A stretch of DNA of 64,000 bases from Myrica gale (Eukaryota; Streptophyta; Magnoliopsida; Fagales; Myricaceae): NCBI GenBank assembly GCA_963930655.1, contig OZ005604.1:7512001-7576000 (forward strand), given 5' to 3'. The notes beneath the pieces are model-generated. The model was not told where the DNA came from. It ran no database searches and saw only the letters and a program-made list of their open reading frames with translations. Positions 21,985-34,200 of this stretch are shown piece by piece (positions within the stretch are counted from its first letter, which is position 1; each line of letters starts with the position of its first letter). The position numbers were made by a program, and so were the translations under genes.

Positions 21985-23940
21985 CCTCAAGTAACCGTAT
22001 GTGTCAATCTATAGTTCGGCAGCATCTTCCCTTAGTCCTTCAGGTAAACCCATTAGCGTTGGGGACATGCATTAGTGGATCAGATCCAAACCTGTGAGAG
22101 CCCCACTTAAATAGAACCCCGAAGAACATAGGTGGGAGACAGCAGAAACGTTCCATTGAACGTACATATCGATCAATCAAAATATCATACTACAAGTTAG
22201 AGTTTACAATCTCAAAATGTGAACACATTGGTGTGAGTCTAAATAACAACCCAAAAGGGAGGGTGAATTGAGTTTATAAAAAACTTAGTCATTTTTCGAT
22301 AAAAACCCAGATCTGAAAAATACCCCTTTTCAACAATTAAAATACAGATCTTAATGTATATAATGCTAAGAAATAATGATAAAGCATAAAACACCACAAA
22401 TATGGATATGAAACGAATAATAAGAGAGATAGAGTTAGAAAGACAACACCGCTATTTTAGGTGGTTCGCCCAACACTTGCCTATGTCCACCCCCAAGGCT
22501 ATTGACTTCCTTGGACTTCCTTCACTATTCTCCAAATAGTTAATACACCTTAGCTTTTGGGGTGCTAAGGAACCTTTACAAAACGTTTTTCGAGCTCACG
22601 CTTCAACTCTCTTGACAAATCCCAAAACTGAAGAGACTTATTCTACTCCCACAAGTAGGACCAAGTGTTTACCCAACACTTGAGTGTTTCCCAAAAGATG
22701 GGTACAATGGAATAACGAAGAAGGACTCTCTAAGCCGAATAGGCAAGTGGATAGCACAAAACGTGTAAAAAATCTCTTTAAGCCAAATCAGCAAGTAGAA
22801 TGCTCAATAGAGTGCAAGAAGACAAGATTATCAAAGGAAACCCAAAGTTTGGTAGGTGGGAGCGTAAGCTTTCTTGGTTGATGCGTTCTTTTCTCTTCTT
22901 CAAGGCACTTTCTCTCTCTAAAAGTTAGGGTAAAGAGTGATAGCAAGTTTGTTGTCCCTTCTTCAAGAAATTTCTCTTTCTTCGGAGGCCATGTCATCAA
23001 CGATGAGCAAGAGAACAAGATTCAACAATTAAAGCTTTTGTCTTGAAGGATTCAGCAGAGAATTTCTTTGTATCTAGCTTTCTCTCTCTTTTGGAGGTAG
23101 ATTTTGAATGATGATGCAAATCCTTACTTTCTCTCTCCATCTCATTATATTTATAGTCCTCTAAGCTTCAACGGTTTTCAAGTAGCTTTATTGTACCATT
23201 TGAGGGGTTTAAGTGATTTTTTTGAATCATTTTGAATTAGCTCACGACGTTTCAGGATTTCTATAAAATCGTGATATGTGTCGACACATGGTCAGTTTCA
23301 AAAATTGGTCTAGAAATGTGCTCTCTAGAGACAGTGCAATGTGTTGACACTAGTCTTCAATGTGTCGACACTAATAAGTTCTGGAGTGAAAAATCAGCAT
23401 ATTGAAAGTGTCCAATCCATTCCAACACTTCTTTAAACACCTATAATATAGAAATTTGATCTTATCAACTTGTGTAATGGTGTTCAAGTTCACTTATAAA
23501 TATTTTAGAGAGATAACTTCAATCCTTTGAAATTCATTTTATAAATTGTGGATTGAAAAGGTAAAATCTAAAAGTCTTCAAAAACCTAGAATTTTTGTTA
23601 TCATCAAAATCAATTATGGATTATTTACAAAACAACCTGTGACTAACTGTTGGAAAGTTACATTTAATTCTATATCGAACTCTTACCAGGCCAATGCATC
23701 TGCCAGATGCCTCAACATAAGCATCTGAAAGTTCAGCAGCATCTCATCATAGTACTTCAAGTGCAACTATTAGCGTTGGAGTTATGCACCAAAGGATTAG
23801 ATCCAAAGCAGTGAGAACCCAAACTATTAGCATTGAAGACTGCGCGAATGTTCAATTGAACGTATGTAGTGATCACTTGACACATCGTAGAACAAATTAG
23901 AGTTCATAATCCGAAACTGTCCACACGTTGGAAAATCAAG
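21985..23940. repeat. Tandem duplication of about 285 bp, split by a solo LTR
   Basis: The segment from about 21985 to 22233, continued at 23649-23690, resembles 23690-23940. Shared landmarks include TTCAGCAGCATCT/TTCGGCAGCATCT, TTAGCGTTGG, GATCCAAA…GTGAGA, TTGAACGTA and the terminal GTTGGAAA. The second unit shows the uninterrupted site of the solo LTR at 22234-23648. The function of the repeated unit is unknown; no coding frame is conserved between the units. Confidence 0.6.
22234..23648 (-). mobile_element. Solo LTR, Copia family 2, second copy
   Basis: It is collinear with 18557-20200 (shared GGTGGTTCG…CCCCCAAGGCTATTGACTT region and ends) but has only a few GTGTCGACAC palindromes: 23278, 23362, and a variant at 23341. 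The flanks ATTGG and GTTGG are a target duplication with one mismatch. The unoccupied site is seen in the neighbouring duplicated unit near 23932. ORFs inside it are not genes. Confidence 0.78.
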
Positions 23941-24408
23941 GTTTATGCAATGTCATTCAAACAAATCAATGCTCTATGAGCTTCAAATGGGTCTAAGTGT
24001 ATTTTGCATGAAATTATTACAAAAAAATCGTTTGAACATGTTTTTTACTACACCATTCAAAAGTAACGGACATGCAAAAAATACAAGTTTTTCAGTGTTT
24101 GAACAATAATATTACCCTTCCAGCACTGGGAAACACAACACTGAGATTCGAGACAATCACCCATAACCTCGAAAACCAACCCAAAATGAATAAAATGACC
24201 AAAACAACATACACAACAACGTAACATACAATGTGGCTACATTAACGCCTCACAAACATCATAAAATCACGCTTTTCGTTTAAATTCACAAATCAACGAA
24301 TGCCCATTTTTGAAATCAAACAAATACCAAAACAAAATTAAACTATTGTTACCTCTAATCATACGTGAGCTCCTTTTTTCTCGTAGTCTTAATGAAAAAC
24401 CAAGTTTA
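23941..24408. other. AT-rich stretch, nothing recognised
   Basis: No coding frame, terminal repeat or tandem structure was recognised in this interval. Confidence 0.4.
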
Positions 24409-25138
24409 TACACAAATAACACCAAGAGGGGAGGTAAATAGTTGTTTTCATTCTAATTAAAAATCAATAACAATTTTTAAATATGTTTTAAAATTGTTCA
24501 GTCTAGATATGCATAACAATCAACTCAATCAACAAATAGGTAGTGAAAAATTAAATTAAACTTCAATCACACAAAGAGACAAGCATTTTGTTGACAAAGT
24601 GGAAAACTTTTGAAATACCATTCAAAGGAAAAACTACCCAAGGCTAGCATCCACATGAAATCCACTAAGAAGAAAACCTTACAAACAGTTATTCAGACAA
24701 GAACAACCCCTGTTGCTATCTTTGATAACCCTGATGTAATAATCTAAACGTCTCTGCTTAGACCCGCTCTGCTCGACATTCACCTTAGACTTATTAGGTT
24801 CTTCTCGTGGATTCTCCACGAACAAACTTACTCTTCAATAACCATTCAATACTCTGAATACTTCACAAAGGTGTTGAATATGAGAAAAAACTAGTTAACT
24901 GAGGTTCTAAATCTCTGGGAGTTTTTCTCAATCAAATGGAAGCTTTAGGAACTCAAGAATATCCTCTCTAGGGTTTTGGGGCAGCCTTCAATGACTGAAT
25001 GAGAGAACCTTATGTTTTTTCACATATGGGCCTCTGAAAGGTAAGTTTTTTTTATAACCGCCGAATGTCCCTTGAGATATTTTGCTAACAAAAAGACATA
25101 TTTTGACACGAAATTTTGCTAACGAAAAGATACTAACA
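24409..25138 (-). mobile_element. Copia-type 3' LTR (family 3)
   Basis: In complement it begins TGTTAGTATC immediately after a purine-rich tract (…GTCAAAGGGAGAG, 25139-25160) typical of a polypurine tract. It ends near CCTCCCCTCTTGGTGTTATTTG, the SIRE-like LTR end. The length is about 730 bp. The left boundary is approximate because the terminal dinucleotide is mutated. Confidence 0.6.
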
Positions 25139-26109
25139 AACTCTCCCTTTGACAATTTCGTGACAAAAACACATATATAAAATAAATAAGACATAGATCT
25201 TGCCAATCACCAAAGCAAGAATCCATCTAAATGAATATCAGCCACATGACCCGAAAGATGTGTTCAAGAGTCTTTGAATGATACCTATTTCCTGAAAATC
25301 AACTCAAATACCTAGCGAACGCATAGAGAGCAAACATGTATATAGAACTTAACTAAGAGAGTCACATCTTAGTTATAAAACCTAATAGCAAAAGAACCCA
25401 CGCAACAACAATGCATTTACTCCCCCTTAATCTACTCTCCCCCTAAGCCGATTATTCATAACAAAATTATCTCTCCATTTTTGTCACGAATAGACAAAGG
25501 GACACGACACAAAATGAGTTAGACATGAGATGATTTAAAAAGGACCACTAAGGAAAATTACAAGTGCTCGATGAAGAAACAAATGCATGCAACCGTGAAA
25601 ATGAGCATCAACTGTCACAAGAACCACATATTACAAGTAAGATAAAAGAAAGGAAGAGGCAAATAAGAAGGGAAATACACATGACTTCAAACGAAATTTT
25701 CCACAAACCACAATAGTGTCAGTAATAATGAGATAAGGAAAATAATTGAAATGAGCAAAGGATCAGATGCCAAAAACTAGTACAAAAATCAAGGAACTAA
25801 GATACATAATAAAAATTCTCAAGAGCATGAAAAATCAATACAAGCTCGTTGCAGGATCATGGAAAAATAATAGTAATTGATTATATGCCACGTGTCTGTA
25901 AAATGTTTTAGAATCAATAATTAAAAAACTTGAACTAAATACTTCTGTGACATACCGAAAACATAATCAGAGAGACTTAAGACCATAATTTTATAAATAC
26001 CCAAGAATATAAATTAAAAAATGAAATATAAATGTAACCTATATACGCTAAGGCATGCAATAATAAAAATACTCAGGGAGTAGCACCCATACCAATAACT
26101 TTCTTGTTG
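25139..26109 (-). mobile_element. Non-coding 3' internal region of a Copia element
   Basis: This lies between the polypurine tract and the gag relic. It contains a second purine tract resembling GACAAAGGGACAC near 25500 and no coding frame. Reverse transcriptase, integrase and protease are all absent, so pol has been deleted or was never present. Confidence 0.45.
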
Positions 26110-27790
26110 GCTAATGGATTTTCATCATCTCTTACGAAATCCTTTTCGCAGATGTTGATTGTTTGGTCAAGTTCTTCAAATTTTCATTGATAAGCATTGT
26201 GTGCTTAGTGAGAAAATTAACTAGGTTCACATGATTCATATGATTAGTCCTGCGGAAAGGGTCTGTATATATGTGCTCTCGTGCTCTCAATTTAAAATAG
26301 TTAGGTCTATTGTGCCTATGTGAAATGTGTGCTCTAGGTGGAATAACACGAGAACTAATATTCATAGAGCTAGAGTTGATCTTTTTACCTTCACACACCT
26401 TTCTCCGTGAAACTTTAACTTCTGCTTGTTTGACTGACAATGACGCAAGAACAAAGACTATCTTTAAATTAATGCGCCATTAGACTCATTATAACCCAAA
26501 CCTCCTATTTTAAGAACTTGCTCCTGTACTAAGCATGTGGTCAAGCTTCATGGAAGCACAATAGAATTGATGAAGTTGAGCATTGTATTTATCTAATTCA
26601 TACCCTAGTTCTTTAACCTCAGCTTCAAGGGTCAAGTTCTTTAGATTCAAGTCATTAGACAACTTGATGCAGTCTTCATGCTTGGTAGCGAGGTTATCCC
26701 TTTCAAGTTCAGCTTCATGCAGTTTCTTTGAGGTCCTTTTGTTTATCTTGGGCAGTTTCAGGCTTTCCCTAAAGTGCTTATCATAAACCTTTTGCATGCT
26801 TTCTTCAGCATCAGTTTCAAATCATGCAAATCAAAACTATCAATACTAAACATAAAAGTCTTTAAATTTATTTGTCCCTCTGAATAGAACTTTTCACTAT
26901 CTGTGCTGGAGTTTGATTCATCATCGCATAGCGAAGAAATCATGGCTTTGTCTTTGGACTTGAGGTATGTAGCACACTTTTGAACTGACGAGACCAAATC
27001 CTTGACACTCATAGCACTTAGATTTCTTAGTTTTGGTCTCATAAGAAGCACACTTGTCTTTTTTTTCCCTTTTCGTAACCATTGGAGCTATCACGATTCT
27101 TTTTAGCAGCTTTGTTTAATCTTCTTTGATCACCCTTTGATTTAATTTTTTAAATTCTTTTTTACTAGAACGCCAAAGTTCTCATCATCAAAACCAACTT
27201 GTTTTTACTAGATTTGAAGGCAATATACTTGTTCTCCTTAGGCCGAGACAACGCCAATTCATATGTCTGCAATGACTCAACCAAATCTTCAATCTTCTCT
27301 TTGTCAAGATTTTTGCTTTCCCCAATAACTGTGACTTTGGATTTGAATCTTTCTGAAAGAGATCTCATAACTTTCCTGACTATCTAATTCGATAGGATCC
27401 TTTCACTTCTAACTTTGTGGTTAAAATTTGGAGCTTTAAATTCTTCACAGTTCAAGTGCCTTCATGAGTAGTCTCTAGAATATCCCAAACTCCTTAGAAG
27501 TTTCACATATATAAATACACTTAGATTCATAAGGAGAAATATCCTTAAAAGTAGAATGTAAGCCCTTGCTATTCCGATTGCACTCAATGATCTCATCTTT
27601 AGGCCTGGTGCCAATGCCTTTAGGTGTTGCAACACCATCAACATCAGGAGAGGGTGTTGACCAACCCTTTACACATGAACCCCAAACACGTTAATCCAAG
27701 GATTTTAGAAATAATCTTATATGTACCCTCCTATAAACATAAATGTTTCCATCAAAATATGGAGGCACACACGAAGACTGGTTTTGATTC
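26110..27790 (-). pseudogene. Copia (SIRE-like) gag, frameshifted
   Basis: The minus strand encodes, in several frames, the Copia gag pattern. An N-terminal block (RPPYFDGN… and YICETSKEFG) lies at 27460-27790. RSLSERFKSKVTVIGESKNL and DLVESLQTYELAL lie at 27165-27368. A zinc-knuckle remnant CYECQGFG…CATYLKSK follows near 26960-27030, with the His replaced. A long coiled coil (AELERDNLATKHEDC…LEAEVKELGYELDKY) is at 26510-26797. The tail with PRAHISHRHNRPNYFK is at 26132-26440. Gag proteins of this kind form the capsid of the retrotransposon particle. Frame changes between blocks show it is dead. Confidence 0.75.
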
Positions 27791-27820
27791 ATCTAGACTA
27801 AGAGTCAAGGGCCAATTTTA

Positions 27821-27833
27821 GGCTATGATACCA
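27821..27833 (-). other. Retrotransposon primer-binding site (tRNA-Met type)
   Basis: In complement it reads TGGTATCATAGCC, one mismatch from the TGGTATCAGAGCC that pairs with the 3' end of initiator tRNA-Met. It sits two bases inside the LTR beginning at 27836 and upstream of the gag relic, which fixes the orientation as minus. Confidence 0.75.
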
Positions 27834-27835
27834 AT

Positions 27836-28078
27836 TGTTACATGCCTTAGGAGAATTGACCCCCAAAAGCTAGCTCAAGAGGGAAGGGAGTCCAAGGCAT
27901 ATATATAAACTCTAATTTGACATCCTATACAACCAATGTGGGAAAGATCTCATACTCCCCAAATGATCTATAACATTTCACCAAGCTCCGTAGCCTCAAC
28001 ATCCATGTGGGCCTACTGTGCACTAGGCTTTTCCTGCTCCCAAGTTAATACTACAATAACAATATCCCCCATGCTGCA
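27836..28078 (-). mobile_element. 5' LTR (family 4) of the gag-bearing Copia remnant
   Basis: It starts TGTTACATGCC next to the primer-binding site and contains CAATGTGGGAAAGATCTCATACTCC, shortened here to its key words CAATGTGGGA and CTCATACTCC, a pattern common in small plant LTRs. It does not resemble the 3' LTR at 24409-25138, so the two ends belong to different families or to a recombinant. The right boundary near 28078 is a guess. Confidence 0.45.
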
Positions 28079-29119
28079 CGATTGTAATAGGAAGGCATGA
28101 ATCAAACAAACGATTAAGAATCGAACAAAATTCAAACCTAAAAAATCTCAACGTTAGATTGTCAACCAAAAATACCACTTCAACTCTTTAAAAACTACAA
28201 ATCCTCCTCTTCAATCACAATGGATAGCCTTGACGACCTTTGCTGGGATTCCTATTAGCTTCAAAATCAGGTTTCCTTTGTCTTTCTTTGGAAAAGCACA
28301 CTTTGGGTCCTTCAATGCTGGGAAATATACGATTCCCTACTTGCGGAATAAAGTGAGAAACGAAATAAAGAAGAACAAAAATAATCAATTACTTGACACA
28401 GAGATTTAAGTGGTTCCCTCAATGTGAGGTAGGTCCACAGAGTTACAAAGATTTCACTATTATTGAGCAAAGTACAAGGAGACAATCGTCATGCATAAAA
28501 CGGCGCAAAAAAGGGACAAATCTTTTATGACATCATAAAACCCTAACCTGAGTGTTACATATAAAGGACCCCCACCTAGGTCCCATAACCAAGAAAGGGG
28601 TCAAAACATTTTCCCCAGGGGCATAGCCCCAGGACCCCCATCGAGGCAATCTGCCCAAGCCGAAGTGCTCATGGACTTAGCCTCACAAAATATCCCTTCT
28701 TTAACCGTAAACACTCTTCGTCGTCAGGTCGGATATAAGAAACCAGGCTCCACATAGCCTAACATTCAGCTCTCCTATATTTTTTAGATTCGTGACAAAG
28801 TGTTTAAACACACACTTCGCTCTGTTCAATTTGAAAGATAACGACGATGTATTGCAACTATGTGTCGTTCGAATTATAACAGGCAGACATTCGAACAATA
28901 AGACACACTAGAAGAAGACATCTCATACAAAAGGTTACGTCCTAACACTTATACTATGTTTCAGATGGTAATGTCGTACGTAAAAAGACGCCTTCTGAAT
29001 AATGGTAATCGTTCAAACGATAATATTAAGTTATTCGAACGGTTACCTGAATCAAATCTACATTAATATCATAACAATTGTAGCTATAAATAGTATTTTT
29101 AAGAAATACAAGTAACACG
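28079..29119. other. Mixed transposon debris, no gene
   Basis: Bases 28320-28690 resemble a Copia LTR in minus orientation (GAGATTTAAGTGGTTC region, GGTAGGTCCAC), without identified ends. Bases 28860-29060 hold several GTTCGAAC/GTTCGAAT motifs like CACTA subterminal repeats. The short ORF at 28701-28898 (-) has no recognisable family. Confidence 0.4.
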
Positions 29120-32100
29120 CATTGTGTTAAAAGAATGCATCTGTGAGTACGCAACTAGTATAGGCTTTTAGTGTGAGTGATTGAAAGAAAATGTAACGAT
29201 TAGTGTAAATAGATTAATTGTTTAGAAGATTTTAACTATACCAATTGTTATCCTAATTAGCACAAGTATGTGAGTACATAACTAGTATTGACACGTAATC
29301 TGAGTGACTCAACAGATATAAGAATTAGTATAAACACATTAACTGTTAAGATGAATTCAACAATACTAACACAATCTTATTATCAAAGCACGAGTAGGTG
29401 ACTACGTAACTAGTACCTGCACATAATATGAGTTGTTGAAAAATATAAGGATTAATATGAATAAATTGTAAAGACGAATTCAACTATACTGTAATAGCCC
29501 GGACCATGAAAACCTTTTGCACGTCTTAGAGTAATGGACACCACCATTAAACTGAGGTTACGAAAGCAACAAGACCCTTTATTCAAGCTTTTATACCACA
29601 AAAGAGAACCAATTCTGCCTTCTATGTACAACTAAAAAATACGGAAGAATAACTACCACATAAGTACAATCCACAAAAGTCTTAATCTTATTCCCTTCTA
29701 CTCGTACTCTTTATCATCGTTAGAAAATATAATCAAGAGATCCTGAACGAAACCGATCTATGGATGCTCTCAATGATGATGTATAGGTTCTCAGTGACCC
29801 AGACCCAACTACCAGCTTAGTATTAAGACCTCAGGAGTCAAAGTCTTAGTAAATATGAAAAAGACCTTGAAGAAAACCCGTTCATCAATTGAATAACATA
29901 ACGGATGATGAAAAAAAGGGAAAGACTCAATTCTTAAAAAAAAAAATAGTTGTTTCAAATTTCAACCACCACCCTTCGACATTACTCCAGTATTATTGGA
30001 CATTACGCCCAGAGTAAAATACGGCCAGTATTTTGCGGCATTACACCCAAAGTAATATACGGTCTCACTCCTAGAGTGAATAACTAGGCCAGAGTAACAT
30101 ACGCGACATTACTTTCGTATCGTGCGATACTACTTCCTGAGTAAAAAACAGTCTCACTCCTAGAGTGAAAATATCCTTATTTAGGATCTTTCCGCATACG
30201 ATGGAGCGGTCAGCATGCCACAACATGTGGTTCACATCGTTCTGTGCACATTACTTTCACGACTTGAAAGTACAAGTTTAAGTATGCATGTCTCAAATCA
30301 ATGCCCCAAATTACATGGGTTATGTTCGTTTTGAGAAATTTTGTAAGATTTGAACTGTTTTGTGAATTTTTAGGTGGTGTTAGAGTTGTATTGGTGTTTG
30401 TGTAGAGATTGATGATGTGTAAAAAAATAATGATGATGTTTAAAGTTGTTTTTTTAAATTCGAATTTATTAATTTTTTTTTAAAAATTAAATATTTAAAG
30501 ATTAAAAAAAACCAAAAAAATTGTAAAACGACAAACTGCTGCCATGCTAGAGTACAACTACAGTAGCATGACAATAGTTTCGTTGCAATGATCGCAGCAG
30601 CTGCGCAGGAGACAGAAAACACTGTGAAAGCTGCAAAGCTACAGTGTAGAATTCGGAAAAAAACTCATTTTGCCGAACATGAATTGTTACAAAATATGAA
30701 GCCTGCTTTTACCTTAAAACCGAACATGCCCATGATGTCATACCTTAACCCTCAAACTTCCCATTGAAAATCATAAAAACAATTTACATTTTTCAAAAGA
30801 AAGGTGTTGTGAAGAAAAAAAATAACACCTCGATTTCATGGTTAAAAACCCGATTGACCTCCACTTAGAAAGAACGAACATTTTGACATAAACAAAGGCC
30901 TAGGGTTTTGAAATCACAAAGAATACTTCAAAAAATAAGTTCAAGCTTTAAATACAAAGTTTGTAAAATTTATTTGCAAAGAATTGAATCAAAACTTGAA
31001 AAAAACCTTAAAATAAATCAAACTTCAAAAAACGAGACTATTTTGAAAAGATGAGCATGTACTTCGTCAACAACACGAAGAACATAAAGAACATCAAGAG
31101 TATGAAGAACGTGAACAACATCCATAGATGCAAGAATAATTTTGAAAAACACAAGAGATTCACACAATCCTCTTGAAAACTTTTGCATCGAAATCAAAGG
31201 TAACCAAACTATACTTTACCTCTTGAAAAACACCTCTAACAAAAATGAAATCCTCCATTGATCTTCTAACCTATGTTCCATCATTTTCTACTCGAATTCG
31301 CTCTTGTTTCTTTTAGCCTTTCCTCTTCTTCACTACCCGATTATTCTCTTCTCTGTGAAAGCTCTACGATTTCACTGAAATGACGAGTTTTTCTAATGGC
31401 CAAACCCCTCTATTTATAGGCTTTCAAGACTTAGTTGCTAAGTTTCGTCAATTATGCAACTGATCATTCTTTCATATTTAACAACAAATCATCTTTATCA
31501 ACAATTTTATCTCTATCCAATATTTCATCTTTATCTGTAACTCATCTCTATCCATAATTCATCTCAATCTATAATTCACCTCTATCCATAACTCTTCTCT
31601 ATCCATAATTCCATAAATCGTCCTACTAGCTTCCGAAAAATAAAGATGTCTCCAAAATTGAACCATAAACTTGTGGATAAACTCCCGACCTACTAGTAGA
31701 AAAAAAATCACGTGTTTCAGTTTTTGACGAAAATTCGTTCTACTAGCTAAAAAAATTAAATTGACTCAAAACGTGCACATCAACATCCTGAATAAAAATT
31801 TTGAAAATTAATCAGATCCTAATCAAAATTTTGAAACTAATACATAAAGTACTAATTCATCTCCAAATCACAACGAAATTAATGGACTTTTTCTCTAATT
31901 ACCCCCTAATGCACTACTACACCAAAACTTTTTTTTCACAGACAAATGCATGTTATGTTAAACAAAAACTCTGGGTATGACATGTACTAACACAATTTTG
32001 TTATCATAGGTGTATGTATGTAAGTATTAATTTGTATGCACATAGTTTGAATTGTATAATAAATATAAGAATCAGCATATACGTAATAACTATTAATGTC

Positions 32101-32230
32101 ACCTGAACTATATTAAAACAACCTTTATTATTATAAGAGCACGTATATGAATATGGAACTAGGTTAATGACGTAATGTGATATCCAAAAATGCAATAGTG
32201 AATATTAATATATTAATAACACAATGAAAT
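29120..32230. repeat. Tandem array of about 127 bp units, five copies, split by a solo LTR
   Basis: The landmark GTGAGTAC…AACTAGTA recurs at 29143, 29270, 29398 and, after removal of the LTR at 29490-31982, at 32020 and 32147. The periods are 127, 128, 124 and 127 bp. Each unit also carries AACACA…TTATTATCA and ATATAAGAATTAGTAT motifs. The units have diverged, so the array is old. No coding frame is conserved across units. Confidence 0.75.
29490..31982 (+). mobile_element. Solo LTR of about 2.5 kb, probable Ty3/gypsy
   Basis: It starts TGTAATAGCCCGG and ends CTCTGGGTATGACA, the inverted-end pattern (TGTAATACCCCGG…GGGTATGACA) of many plant Ty3/gypsy LTRs. The flanks TATAC and TGTAC form a 5 bp duplication with one mismatch. 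Neighbouring tandem units show the uninterrupted site (CAATACTAACACAAT near 29361). The orientation is assumed from the TGTAATA start. No ORF of note lies inside; those present are short. Confidence 0.75.
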
Positions 32231-32489
32231 TTTAATTTCTTTAAGGGGTAATGTCATTGTTTTTACCCTAACTATGGGCCAATTTCAAACACACCCCCTA
32301 CCTATGAAAACGAAGATTTACGTCCTCTAAGTTTCAAAAATATCAATGTTCACCCATCCAAATTCTTATTAAATCTCACAGAATTTGCCATCAAGTGTGC
32401 CGCACATGCTCCACACCCACATGTCTTGTCCAAAATACCCCTGTATCAATTATTTGATATTGCAGCTTTAGCAATTCTTTTTATTGCTT
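32231..32489. other. Unclassified repeat-like segment
   Basis: The phrasing GGGGTAATGTCATTGTTTTTACCC…CTATGGGCC resembles a transposon end, summarised by GGTAATGTC and TTTTTACCC. No partner end was found. Confidence 0.3.
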
Positions 32490-34200
32490 TAGTCGTCCTC
32501 CCCCTTCAGCGAAGTCGTCACACAAGAATATTATCGGTTGGCCGACCTTCGTTCTAGCGAAGATCTGTACGTGTGGGTTTGCTATTAAGGTCGATTTGGA
32601 TCTTACAGTCACGTATTTAAACACGACAACAATATGATCCGCTAACACCATATATAATTTAATGCGTTCTGGGACCATCCCCAACAACAAGAACAACACT
32701 GGCTACCCAAAACATTGCATTTTCCTTAAACATCTGCTTTAGAGCTTCAAACATTAATTTGTATCCTTTGTCTCTTACCAATCTCCCAGCCATTCCTAGA
32801 ACCAATGACTTATAATCGTAGACTAAAAATTAAAAAATAAAATAAAATATCTCGAGTAGCAGGATTACATCTTTGGAGGAGAGTTTCCAAGCCGCCTCAT
32901 ATGTCCTCCTGCAACTTTGCAATTGTTGTTGTAACATCGTCGTACTCGTGACCTGTGTGATGACCCTCTCGTTAACGGATTGCCTCGGCCTTGTCATCAT
33001 GTCCGCGATTTAAGAGATAGTAGAACGAAAAGCCTTTGTCACTAAACGCTGTAACTCGTCTGACCATGGAAGACAAAGGGACTCCGTCCCCAGATTCATT
33101 CGGCTCCCCGACCTCCAGATCTGGCTGCTGTGGTAGTGCTCCATGCACATATCATGGCCCTGCATGTCTGAGGCTATGATAGGCCATCACCTCGTTGATC
33201 GTCTCCAAAAGACTCAGTCACAACCTGTCAGGCTCAAGCCTCAAATCGAAGTTGTAAGCGAAGATGCGATGCATCATCCGTTGCCGGGTTCAAACATGGT
33301 GTGAAAAAATTTGTTGGATCATTCATCCCACAAATTAAGAACTCTAAAGTCAGACAGGACTATTGACCATTCGACCACCACTGCACCTGCAATCAAATGG
33401 TCTCAACGGTCCACCTAGGTAATTGGGGGACCTCTGGGGATAGGGGAAGGTAGAAGGCACTCTTAATTTCTACATACAAATAGCATAAAGTTATTTACAA
33501 ACAATATTAATAAAACTCAAAATTTAGTACTTAACTTACCATGCAAGCTTGAGTGCGTTAGAATGAACGCGAACAAGCAACGTGATTCACAGTCAACTTT
33601 GATCTATTTTTCTTATTTTGCACGCTTCGTTTCTACGATTTTTTAAGAAACTAGATTTAAAAAGAATGTAATATTTAAACAATGAGTTCTTGTAAATCAC
33701 GTACCAAAAATGCTTCGCTGGTGAACAGATCCATAACTCCTTCCAATGTTCTTCCGTGGTATCAGGGTGGGGATTCATCAACGCCCTCTTTACTCGAGAA
33801 CTTCATGAAGTACGCATGCATTTAGTTGCGGTGCATTCGAAGTGCCGTCATCATAGTCTTGACCACCGTCCTCACATCCTCCTGACGTGGGTAGTCAAGG
33901 TCGAAGTGGTCATGCAAAAGTACCAAAACATACAATATTATAATGATAATGAATGTTTCACCATAATCTACTCCACTTCTCCAAGAAGGTCAGCCCACTT
34001 GTTCATGGAGATCGGAATGAGCCCTCATACCAACATTCCAATCTTCGTCGATAGGGTAGCAGTAGTGGAAGACACTCGTCCACACACTCCCTCCGGGATA
34101 TGCACCGATAATTTCCCAGACCCAAGTTTCTTCTCCAAACCGACCCTACGTGTCCTACCTCACCCTCACTTAGAAGCAGATGTCGCTACATAGAAAGAAA
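32490..34200 (-). pseudogene. Second, older Transposase_24 (TNPA-like) gene relic
   Basis: Reading the minus strand from about 34200: KLSVHIPEGVCGRV…TLSTKIGMLV (34010-34140), HFDLDYPRQEDV…MHAYFMKF (33800-33900), NPHPDTTEEHWKELWICSPAKHF (33700-33781), KRNEACKIRKIDQS followed by a VNHVACSRSF-like piece (33550-33640), and a C-terminal region with helix ITQVTSTTMLQQQLQSCRRTYE (32870-32960). This order is the Transposase_24 layout. It differs clearly from the other copies in the window, so it comes from another CACTA family. Frameshifts and stops between blocks show it is inactive. The plus-strand 145-codon ORF at 33756-34193 is its shadow. Confidence 0.65.

Noticed and set aside
33756-34193. 145-codon plus-strand ORF
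   Set aside because: It is antisense to a recognisable Transposase_24 relic on the minus strand, and its own product has no family resemblance.
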